From Orobanche coerulescens (Eukaryota; Streptophyta; Magnoliopsida; Lamiales; Orobanchaceae), in contig CM065804.1 in assembly GCA_033398695.1 (NCBI GenBank), forward strand, positions 51,181,501 to 51,245,500: a DNA stretch of 64,000 nt, in the 5' to 3' direction. The notes beneath the pieces are model-generated. The model did not search any database. It had not been told where the DNA came from and saw nothing but the letters and a program-made list of their open reading frames with translations. Of the stretch, positions 45,788 through 55,182 are shown in pieces; the first letter of the stretch is position 1; each line of letters opens with the position of its first letter. Made by a program: the position numbers and the translations under genes.

Positions 45788-46177
45788 CAGTTCTAATCAT
45801 CTTCTTTGCCGCATGTTCAATTCTTTCTGACTGAATATGTACTTGAGACTCTTGTGATCCGTAAAGATCTGACAGTGAGTCCCGTACAGATAATGCCTCC
45901 AAATCTTCAAAGCAAAAACCACTGCTGCTAGCTCCAAATCATGTGTTGGGTAATTTACTTCATAAGGTTTCAGCTGTCGTGACGCATAAGCGATCACCTT
46001 ATCATTCTGCATCAATACGCACCCGAGTCATTGGTTCGAAGCATCACTGTAAACTATAAATCCTCCAGTTCCCTGTGGAAGTGATAGAATCGGTGCCGTC
46101 GTCAATCTCTTCTTTAATTCATAAAAGCTAACCTGACACAACTCATTCCACTCAAACTTTTGAGTTTTCTGCAGGAG
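45788..46177 (-). pseudogene. Chromovirus B RNase H
   Basis: The frame 46015-45797 has [35 protein letters not shown] and [17 protein letters not shown], the gypsy RNase H with its D and E residues. Three stops mark the region relative to B': a TGA after ASNQ near 46030, a TGA for an arginine codon near 46176 (C to T at a CpG), and the tryptophan-to-TGA change near 45797. Confidence 0.85.
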
Positions 46178-47000
46178 TCAAGTAAGTGGGCGGGAAATTT
46201 TAGAAAATCCTTCCAAGAATCGTCGATAATATCCAGCAAGTCCTAAGAAGCTTCGGACTTCTTTCACGTTCTTTGGAGGCTTCCAATCCATAATTGCTTC
46301 GATCTTCTGAGGATCTACTCGGAATCCTTTAGCTGACACCACATGGCCGAGGAACATTACTTCCTTTAGCCAGAATTCACACTTAGAAAGTTTGGCGTAC
46401 AATTGCTCGTTTCTCAAAAGTTCTAATACAATCCGCAAATGCTGCGCATGTTCTTCCGGGCTCTTAGAATACACCAGAATGTCATCAATGAACACGACCA
46501 CAAATTTATCCAAAAATTCAATGAACACACGGTTCATCAATTGCATAAATACAGCAGGTGCGTTGGTGAGACCAAACGGCATCACTACAAACTCATAATG
46601 TCCTTAGCGAGTTCTGAATGCTGATTTCGGAACATCAGATTCCTTAATCCTCAGCTGATGATATCCTGATCTCAGATCGATTTTAGAAAATACTGTTGCC
46701 CCTTGCAGCTGGTCAAACAGATCATCAATCCGTGGCAACGGATACTTGTTCTTAATCGTCATTTTGTTCAGCTCTCGGTAGTCAATACACGATGGGCGAT
46801 CCATCCTTCTTTCGGACAAAAGAATCGGCGCTCCCGTGGTGAAACGCTTGTGAATATAGCCCTTGTCCAAGAACTCCTCCACCGCTTCTTGATTCGTACA
46901 TCTCGGTAGGTGCCATACGATACGGCGCCTTAGAAATTGGCGTAGCTCGGGTTCCACTCAATGGTAAATTCTACATCCCTTCGTGGAGGTAGCCTGTAAC
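46178..47000 (-). pseudogene. Chromovirus B reverse transcriptase
   Basis: Frames 46957-46604 and 46585-46178 carry RVT_1. Landmarks are [53 protein letters not shown] and the catalytic FIDD at 46481-46492. A TAC-to-TAA change near 46603 separates the two frames. In the first part, small losses at sites where B' has CAG or CTG make the reading drift from the expected protein. The catalytic motif is intact. Confidence 0.88.
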
Positions 47001-47070
47001 TCGTCAGAAATACATCAGAAATTCGTTCACAACAGAATGGATGAAAGTTCCACAATCTCGTCTTCTTTCT

Positions 47071-48795
47071 TCATTGCATAGCACCAGATTCGATACACTG
47101 TTTCAACAATCTAATGACTTTCATCGCTTTGATCAATTTTCTGAGCCGCCGGTTTCCATCCTCAAACAATTTCGAACCGTCGTCAGCGATCAGCGAGATA
47201 TTCCTCCTTCGGTAGTTTACAATTGCTCCATAACGATTAAGCCAATCGTCTCCGAGTATCAGGTCATCTCCTTGCATTTCTATCACGATCAGATTTGAGA
47301 GCCACTCTCTGCCTCCAAATGATACAGGGAAATTTCTAGTTTCTAAGTTTCCGACAATCCTCTCTCCACTCGGTAAACCAACAACATAAGGTTCACAAGT
47401 ATGAAAACCGGAAATATTCAAACGATTTATACAAGACAGAGATATAAAAGAATGCGTAGCTCCTGTATCGAATAAAATGCTAACTGGCTGGGAAAGGATC
47501 TGGACAGTACCTGATGCGACAGCAGCATCCTGATCGTCTGTCCTCTTCATCTCGTACAGACGTGGGGGAGCAGATCCGGCACTCGATGTCCCCTTTCGGT
47601 CCCATTGTCCTCTGCCTCGTCCGCGGCCAAAATTCTGAGGCATCTGAACACTTTGCTGCGTCTGTTGGATACTGGATTCCTTCTGGACTGGTTGTGGTGT
47701 ACGGGCTCTAAAAGACTTTGTAGCCTCTTCACAAAACACGGCCCTATGTCCCTCTCGTCCACAATCAAAACAAGTCACGGCAGGAAGGGGGCAATTCCGT
47801 TGATAGTGCCCCGTCTGGGCGCAGTTAAAGCATTTCCTGGTAACATCAGTAATAGTTGATGTCGCTCCGAAGTTCTTTCCGCTCCTAACTGGGTGCGGAG
47901 GTTTCTTGAAAGAGTGAAAGGATGACTGGGCCTTACGGGGCCCGCTGTTCTTGTGCTCTGTAGAAGTACCAGAGACTTTCTGTTTCTTGGATTCTGAAAA
48001 TTTCTCCATGGCTGCTTCCTTGATCTCATATGCCAATGCCTTATCCTGGTATTGACGGAGTGTGGTACATTCAAATCCGGACATGTACCTCTGGATTTCT
48101 GGTTTCATTCTCATATCGAAATGGATCATCATTTCTGCATCTGTTCTGACCAGATGTCGAACAAATGCCAGCTGTTGGTTAAACGTCTTAATTGCCTGGG
48201 ATACTGGCACATCAGAAGGCTGAGCGGAGAAAAACTCCCGAACTTTGGCTTCCCTCACAGGACGAGGGCAATACTGAGCTTCCATCATCAATCTAAACTC
48301 TGTCCAATCAGCATCATGGTCTACAGGCCAGATGGCTTCCCACCATTCAGACACTTCCCCTATCAGAAAATATTGAGCGATAGAGGCTCTCCGGTCGTCT
48401 GGGCAGTTAATTCCGGCAAAGATTTTCTCCAGTTCCTTCAACCAATGGTCCCAGGTGGGAGTCTCAGAAATACCGTCGAATTTGGGTGGTTGCATCTTCG
48501 CCACCTCTTGCAGCCACCGGTCACCTTGATTTCCCATGTCTGGGATCCCTTGCTGTCTCTCTCCCTGCTGTAGTCCCACCGCCACTTGCATTCGGTCTAC
48601 GACTTGGGCGAACTGAGTCATCTGGTTCACTACTTGACGAAGGATCTCTGGTACAGCAGGATCTGGTTCGTTATTAATAGATTGTTGCGGCTCGCTTGAG
48701 CTATGACTGGCCTGGTTAGAAGGCGACGCTTCCCTTTCAGCATTTCTTCGTCCGCGTCCACGACCGCGACCACGTCCACGTCCGCCTCTCAACAT
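47071..48795 (-). CDS. Chromovirus B Gag-protease
   Basis: An open frame of 586 codons whose likely start is the MLRGGRGRG methionine at 48795, not the first ATG at 48831; B' uses the same context. Order: Arg/Gly-rich N-terminus, Gag core with EWWEAIWPVD and IQRYMSGFECTTLRQY, two zinc knuckles CFNCAQTGHYQRNC and CFDCGREGHRAVFC, a linker, and the aspartic protease motif [13 protein letters not shown]. It ends near 47071, where the polyprotein should continue into RT; a frameshift at this join (47000-47070) likely ends it early. Gag packages the RNA and the protease cuts the polyprotein. It could be translated if transcribed. Confidence 0.85.
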   Translation of the reverse strand: MLRGGRGRGRGRGRGRRNAEREASPSNQASHSSSEPQQSINNEPDPAVPEILRQVVNQMTQFAQVVDRMQVAVGLQQGERQQGIPDMGNQGDRWLQEVAKMQPPKFDGISETPTWDHWLKELEKIFAGINCPDDRRASIAQYFLIGEVSEWWEAIWPVDHDADWTEFRLMMEAQYCPRPVREAKVREFFSAQPSDVPVSQAIKTFNQQLAFVRHLVRTDAEMMIHFDMRMKPEIQRYMSGFECTTLRQYQDKALAYEIKEAAMEKFSESKKQKVSGTSTEHKNSGPRKAQSSFHSFKKPPHPVRSGKNFGATSTITDVTRKCFNCAQTGHYQRNCPLPAVTCFDCGREGHRAVFCEEATKSFRARTPQPVQKESSIQQTQQSVQMPQNFGRGRGRGQWDRKGTSSAGSAPPRLYEMKRTDDQDAAVASGTVQILSQPVSILFDTGATHSFISLSCINRLNISGFHTCEPYVVGLPSGERIVGNLETRNFPVSFGGREWLSNLIVIEMQGDDLILGDDWLNRYGAIVNYRRRNISLIADDGSKLFEDGNRRLRKLIKAMKVIRLLKQCIESGAMQ

Positions 48796-49013
48796 ACTGT
48801 AAGCATAAATACTCAATATACAGGAAACCACATCGTTCTAATATTCGAGTATAAAGAGACACAACATGTAAAGAACGAGATAGAGTTTAGGAACTTATAA
48901 CCACCGTTCGCATGAAGACGTAGGCAGTGCAGTGATGTCATTCACGGCCGGTTACCTCAAAAGACATAAATGACCCCTATTTTAACCCAACGGCCAAGAT
49001 ATCCATAATCTTA

Positions 49014-49025
49014 GCTCTGATACCA
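49014..49025 (-). promoter_or_regulatory. Primer binding site of chromovirus B
   Basis: The minus strand reads TGGTATCAGAGC, the exact tRNA-Met site, 5 bp from the 5' LTR edge. Confidence 0.9.
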
Positions 49026-49030
49026 TATTC

Positions 49031-51404
49031 TGTAACACCCCCGATATATTCAGGAATATTACAGCGCCGTAAATCCTTTACATAAGGATTTACAAGGCTG
49101 AAGAATTGAACAGACATTAAAAGGTACTAACGAATGGAAATAACGGAATTAAGATACAACAGTTCTGACCAAATACTGAAAGTACAGTTGTTCAACAGGA
49201 ACTTAATAATACATCACCAAATTCAAATTCAGCATAAATGACTTCGTACTTGAGTACTTATTGAAATAACCAATAAACAACAGACAAATAAACCCGGCCG
49301 AAACATCACTCTGCACCCTCGTCGTCATGCATCTCCAGTGGTTGTTTTCCTACTCTCCTGGATCCTGAACATAAACAAAATGTTCACCCCCGAAGGGGTT
49401 AGCACAACGATGCTAGTACAAGTACCACAACATACCATTCATATCTCACGAAGAATAATAACGTAAACGACAAAAAAAATACCAACGAGTCTTCTCCTAC
49501 GAGAAACTCAAAAATGACATACACAACTGATAATCACAACATGATATCATAACATACACATGGTAATTCCGTCGATCCAACGTTCACTGCCTTGAACCCA
49601 CGATGATCCCGTCAGACCAACCCGTGGTGGAAAAACCCGACCGATGATCCAGCGCACGCTAGCATAGATCCCCCGATGATCCCGTCGGACCAACACGAGA
49701 TGGACATACAACAACGACATACATGCACGACAATATGTATAACATCAATACATAAAACAAATAAAGTACTTGCCTCGATTTGAAGACAAGAACAACACTT
49801 CCACGAAAATGAACACTCGAAGGTCGTCCTCCTCAATCAATCACGTAACGAGATCAAACCTTAACAAAAGAAATGATATAGGATTTATCTCATGTCCTAC
49901 GAATGTTTAACAATTCGATTTACGGCCAAAAGTTCATAAAATGTAATCTGCCTGAATTGCTTAGCGCACGCTAAGTACTCTGTGTAGCGTGCGTTAAGTA
50001 TGCTCGATAGCGCACGCAAACAGCAAAGCCTAGCGTACGCTGACTATGCATGGTCAGTACTTCACTGATCAGTCGACGGACTCGTCTGATGGTCTAGCGT
50101 ACGTTACGTACCAAACGTAGCGTACGCTAACTCGTGCTCGATAGCGCACGTTAATCTATATAGCTTAGCGTGCGCTATCTGTGCATGGCGATCTTCATTG
50201 GGCAAGAACTGTTCTCATCATGATCAAAACAATGAAATCTTCCGTGATAATTCATGTTACCTCCATGAATATCATGTACATACGATTATGAATGATCTTA
50301 CGGATAACAACAACTTCGGATTCAAGGATATGCATACCATTAAAACCATATTCCATTTCGACTACAATTCTTCATATGACGATTCGAAAGGCTTAACGGT
50401 TGATATCAACACCTTATATCCATCGAAATTATCATGCTGTAGTTGTTTAACATTCCATCTATACTAGATAAATCCTTCCATGATCAATCCCCTTAGATTC
50501 ATCTAACAATAATGATATTAAAGTCGAGTCCATGATTGTTATGAAGTCATCTACTAGATTCGGATTACCAATGATATAAGCTTCCTTTACTTGTCTAATG
50601 AAATAAGATTCGAACCATGATGATCATAATCAAGGTACTTAAGGCTTATTCATCTCAATATTCCAGACATGATGTACTTTGGATAATTCATTTATGAAAA
50701 TCAATATCTCGTTAATATGATCATCCAATTCTTTAGAATCCAACTCTAAGTCTGGAGATAGGTTGAACATACCTTAATATGATGAAAATCACTGAACCGT
50801 AAGGTAGAATCCGACTCCGGTTGGTTGTATGCCACTCCAAGGTGCTATTCCACTTCAATGATTACTCCCAAGTGATAACCAATATACAAAGACCAACAAG
50901 ATATGTTCTAAGTGTGTAGAGGGATTATTACAGCTCTCTGGCCTCTCAAGGATGAAGATTAGACGGATGAAATGTAAGCCAAAATGGGTTGTTGTCCCAT
51001 TTATAATATTCTGCATTTTAACAAGTTAGCGCACGCTACTAAGCTTCCTTAGCGCGCGCTAATAAGAGTTGACTTCAGAACTGTCCAGGTTCATCCGCGG
51101 GAATCTTATCCGGACCCATGTCCCGGCTGGCGCATATGCTAGCCGTCCCGCTCAATAATTGAGTTCTTAGCGCACGCAACTCCTACATGTATAGCGTGCG
51201 CTAGTGGTAGCCCGATAGCGCGCGTTAAGCTACATTCTTAGCGTGCGCTATCACGAGTTTGCTTGAGAAATTTTGCATGTTGTTATACTTATGTCAAAGA
51301 TATCAATGCAAGAAATATCATACTCCAATAATCAAAACCACAAATCCGAATAATACAGGGTTTGAATACAGATGAAATACACCATAATAAATCCGGATAT
51401 TACA
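49031..51404 (-). repeat. Chromovirus B 5' LTR
   Basis: 2374 bp and nearly identical to the 3' LTR at 41760-44120. Palindrome clusters 49959-50177 and 51026-51255, TATA-like box 51000-51005, GATC module 49571-49693. One of the few longer differences is at about 50188, where this copy has about 13 extra bases near a GGCGATC/GGCAGT site. Confidence 0.9.
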
Positions 51405-51954
51405 CAACATCCAATACTCTTATAAATTCATCTCATACTTCCGAAAATATGATGAATGAATTTAAAAACATTCAAAAGGCCCATGAGACATTAAAACGAG
51501 AAAACATACAACTCAAAATTTATCGCTTAGAGCTGAGAGATGAAAATGACTTGCTGAGAAATAATTACGAAAATATGTCCATCGATTGTGAAAACAACAA
51601 AGTCTCACTTGAAAAACTCATGGAGAGCAATCATCAACTTGCCCACGATCTAAATGAGACCAAGTCTCATAATGAGAGCAAGACAAATGATTTCGCTCTA
51701 CTTGAAGCCAAAGTAAAAACCCTCGAGAAACGAGAAGGAGAACTAGAGACCATCTTGAAATCTTTCGAGAAATCATCTAAAACGATGGAAGAAATTCTAA
51801 GCACCGGGCAACATGCTCATGATAAAAGTGGCTTAGGATACAACTCATTCTCCAATAAAGGGAAAACTAGTACATTGTTCGTCAAGGGTGTGGAACCCAT
51901 TCATGTACCTGAAGAGACCCCGAGTCCCGCCAAGGTAACAGCTGACCCGTTCAA
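51405..51954 (+). pseudogene. Copia-1 gag, C-terminal coiled coil
   Basis: Starts with the second CAACA TSD copy and continues Copia-1 gag. The product is rich in Glu, Lys, Leu and Asn with heptad-like spacing (residues 30-150 of the frame from 51362), for example NIQKAHETLKRENIQLK and LEAKVKTLEKREGELETIL. This is the coiled-coil tail found after the knuckle in this copia group, likely helping Gag multimerise. It ends LGYNSFSNKGKTSTLFVKG..., then breaks at about 51954 into the chromodomain of another element. The rest of Copia-1 (protease to 3' LTR) is absent from the window. Confidence 0.8.
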
Positions 51955-52152
51955 TTCGAAGAGGTCGAGATAGCCGATGATCATTCTTATGAAGAACGTA
52001 CTATGCGGATACTCGAGAGGAGGATCAAACAGTTGAGGAACAAGACAATTCCCTTATTAAAGATTCAGTGGTCGAGATACAGAATCGAGGAGGCTACATG
52101 GGAAACTGAGGACAGAATGCGGGAGAGATATCCCGAGTTATTTACCCCTTAG
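51955..52152 (+). pseudogene. Chromodomain end of gypsy element E
   Basis: The last 65 codons of a chromovirus integrase lie on the plus strand: ERTMRILERRIKQLRNK, LLKIQWSRYRIEEATWETE, YPELFTP and TAG at 52150-52152. They align with the chromodomain of B but differ at many residues, so E is a separate lineage. Nothing upstream of the chromodomain remains. The break at about 51954 joins it directly to Copia-1 gag. Confidence 0.85.
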
Positions 52153-52188
52153 TTTCGGGGACGAAACTCCTTTTAAGGGGGGAGTATT
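52153..52188 (+). promoter_or_regulatory. Polypurine tract of element E
   Basis: GTTTCGGGGACGAAACTCC, then TTTTAAGGGGGGAGTAT. It is the E equivalent of the B and A 3' ends. An LTR should start next, but the sequence that follows reads like the opposite orientation of an LTR. Confidence 0.7.
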
Positions 52189-52890
52189 GTAACACCCCCA
52201 AAACCCATTGGGTCATTACAGTGCCGTGGACCCCACACCAGGAGATCTACCAGGCGAACACGACTAAAATTACATCAAATTAACTAACAAGGGAAACCAC
52301 AGTCCTTACTATGATTACCGACATAATATTCCGATAAGAAATTTCAACGACAATGATGGGCCTACATGGCCAAAAATTAAAATACAACAACATCAACGAG
52401 CCTTGCTCAGGAAATACAAAATGACAACAACTGACAAAACTAGAGTACTCCAAACTGTCTGACCGACATGAACAACTCGGACTAGTATCGCTCGAATGCC
52501 TCATCGCCATCGTCATGCCCCTGTGTCTCAACTCTGTCCTCTCAAGCACATAAAACATGCAAACATGTTCCGCCCCTTACACGAAGATGAACCAAACCAG
52601 AACTGAATTAAATATGAATCACAATGCCCGAAGGCTCCAACGAAAATACCAAGACATCATAAGGGACTAAAAAGCCGCTCAGCCGAAGCTGCTGAATATC
52701 GCAACCACCTGAAAGTTACTCAGCCGAAACTGTTAATCACCACAATAGCCCGAAGCCAAAACAGCCTGAAGCTGTATCAATGAGGGCCGAAGCCACAGCA
52801 AGATGATGTATCACAATGAGGGCCGAAGTCACAGCACAAAGCCATATCACAATGAGGGCCGAAGACAAACTTCAACCACAATATACAAAA
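52189..52890 (-). repeat. Truncated D LTR (3' side) with GCCGAAG repeats
   Basis: Starts TGTAACACCCCCAAAACCC and shows ATTACAGTGCCGTGGACCCC and CATCGTCATGCC, all resembling the reverse-strand end of A, B and C LTRs. At 52670-52870 GCCGAAG words repeat, with three longer units of about 35 bp (TATCACAATGAGGGCCGAAG) at 52775-52870. No GGATATTACA end is found, so the LTR is cut short. The right boundary is approximate. Confidence 0.6.
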
Positions 52891-53228
52891 TCATCACGAA
52901 ACCGATCAATCATCATCATTAACGAATTACCAAAAAAGTATACCTACAAGTATATGAAGTCGGTTATCTCCCGTGATTACTAGCAAATGATTCCCCTTCA
53001 AAGCCTCAACATACAAAATGCGTCGCTATAACTCAATTATGTAATAATCCATCCGTGTCAAAGACTGTATGCCTGATCGCACAATCAAGTCCCAATCCTG
53101 ATAAAAACCAATAATACATGATACATCTGTGAAACAATTGCCCAAAACAATGGCAACAAATCCCAAATCATCGACACAAAGTCTGAACGCTCATACGATC
53201 AATAACAATGATCAACCAATGAATTATC

Positions 53229-53440
53229 CGAGAATATCATTGACATGATAAACTCCAATACGACCAACCAAAGGTCAAAACACAACCGAGAATATCATCA
53301 ACATGATAAATTCCAATATGACCAACCAAAGGTCAAAACACAACCGAGAATATCATCAACATAATAAACTCCAATACTGCCAATAAAGGATCAACAATAA
53401 TCGAGAATACCCTCACATGGTAAGCTCCAACACGATCAAC
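53229..53440. repeat. 58-bp tandem repeat, four units, in D
   Basis: Units start at 53229, 53287, 53345 and 53402. Each holds CGAGAATATCATCAACATGA, AACTCCAATA and CCAACCAAAGGTCAAAACAC; the fourth is more diverged. Family A has only two such units (8973-9075). Confidence 0.85.
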
Positions 53441-55165
53441 ACAGAACCACAGAGACGGATGATTCTCGATCCAAGAGCTAGCAATCCCTATTCTCCAGTT
53501 AACAAATAAGTGCTATGCATGGCATTTGAGTTGCACAAATCACATACAGTGGATCTCAAAGAAACACACCCGACTGTTGAACATACCACTTGGGCGTATG
53601 AACAACCAGTCACAACCCGTAGAACATACCCAATCATACATGGAGTGGGAACGACCAATCAATATCCAAAACAACCATCCTGGGGTTACCATCCCCAAAT
53701 CCACACTTACTAAGAAAGCACTGAAAATACCACTTGCGAAAAAAATCAGTTGACTCAAGAGTCAAAATCACTATACCAAAATCACGCAACTACCACACCA
53801 ATAGAGCCATATAGCACATATGCCCCGGTTTCACAAAACCCAAAGTTCCAAAATCATATTCCGCACTGAATCTACAACACACGACATATTTCTCTTGTCT
53901 GATTAACCAACCGGTCATCCCTGAATAACCAAACTACCATACTAAAGTTCGAATCTGTTTTTATCGTACCATTGATGTGTACAGTTTGTGAGTCTCACTC
54001 ATAACTTCACCATGATATGCATCGTGTACTAAATTTGTACGTATACCAATCACATTTTCAAAACAGCTTTGAAACCATACAATATTGTCAATAAAAATCC
54101 ATTTCCAAAAGTTCTTTCAAGAATTTCAAAACTCAAAACATAAATTTTCGTAAGACCACGAAATCAATTTTCGAAAAGTTAAACTGGCTCGCTTATGTCA
54201 AGTTCTCGATGACAATTCTTTTCGAATACACACGATTAAATAAAATGAATTATGCAAATGATTGATCACATCCATACTCCTGTATACCAATTCGGCCCGT
54301 CACCAATTCCACTGACGTTCGTTTGGAAAATCACATGATAGAATCCAAAATCTTATTGTATAGACTTCATTGAAATCATCTTTTCCACATATGATTCGCA
54401 ACATCGACCATTATTCCATTCTGCAACACTTCAACTATGCCATGAAGAAACATATTTTTAAAGACAACAATTTTGTCTCTCAAAATAAATTTAAGAAAAT
54501 ATATTTTCATGACAGCGAGCAAAATAGTTTATTCAAAATATATTATTTTGAAAAATATTATTTCCAGATGTTCAAAAACAGTTTTGGTGTATCTCAAAGT
54601 GAACTAGCATGACTACATGTCCTTCTCAACAATCCACAATATTTCTCCCAAATACATAACACCATTTCCCAAAATTTAACCGATATATTGATTTTCCATA
54701 ATCATAGCTTCTCAAGATCATTGGTTTTGTCCCAGCTATTATATTCGGATACCTCATACTGTAACACATAATATTCTCCCCAAATCTCCAAGTACATCAA
54801 CTTATAACTGAATATAACCTCAATGCAATCAAAAATCCAAATACTTACAGATCGTGAAGTCGATGATTCCCCGTGATACTGGCACATCTCAACTCCAGAA
54901 AATACTCGATACAGATATTTTCAAAACCTGCATTTTGCAAAATCAGTTCAACTAGAGAACACAACGCATCTCTTTCCGAAGAAACACGTTAATACCATTT
55001 GGAAAAGTTTAAAACAACCACAGTACCACACTGGTAAACCACATAACACACAAGCCCGAGTGAACAATAAAAACCCATGGCTCTAATATTTGTCAACCGA
55101 CAACTCGAATGGCATGACAAAACACGACTCGACTCGACCCGACAACCTAGGTTTTCATAACCTAA

Positions 55166-55177
55166 GCTCCGATACCA
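55166..55177 (-). promoter_or_regulatory. Primer binding site of D
   Basis: The minus strand reads TGGTATCGGAGC, 5 bp from the LTR edge at 55183. It is a tRNA-Met site with the same G-for-A change as A and B'. Confidence 0.75.
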
Positions 55178-55182
55178 TATTC

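Larger units (their letters stand above)
41760..51404 (-). mobile_element. Chromovirus B (Ty3-gypsy), complete, inserted in Copia-1 gag
   Basis: 9645 bp flanked by CAACA (41755-41759 and 51405-51409). On the minus strand: 5' LTR 51404-49031, PBS 49025-49014, gag-protease, RT, RNase H, integrase with C-terminal chromodomain, PPT, 3' LTR 44120-41760. Gene order and chromodomain place it in the chromoviruses, most like the Tekay/Del clade with its long LTRs. By eye the LTRs are nearly identical, so insertion is recent. Even so, pol has at least four nonsense codons and frameshifts. Confidence 0.93.
52891..55182 (-). other. D internal region (non-coding)
   Basis: 2.3 kb, close in length to the A internal region and colinear with it in reverse. 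Four tandem 58-bp units sit at 53229-53440, where A has two. Open frames here (for example 53510-53713 and 54370-54612) do not resemble retroelement proteins. The A equivalents of the same region are also non-coding. Confidence 0.7.

Noticed and set aside
47547..48573. Several open frames opposite the B gag (for example 173 aa at 48052-48573)
   Set aside because: Antisense shadows of the Gag-protease frame; B' shows the same shadows on its own opposite strand.
51362..51973. Coiled-coil host protein gene
   Set aside because: The first residues come from the B LTR and the rest continues Copia-1 gag after an exact TSD, so it is a retroelement fragment.
54370..54612. 80-aa open frame in the D internal region (MKSSFPHMIRNID...)
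   Set aside because: The matching part of A is non-coding, and the composition reflects A/T-rich sequence.
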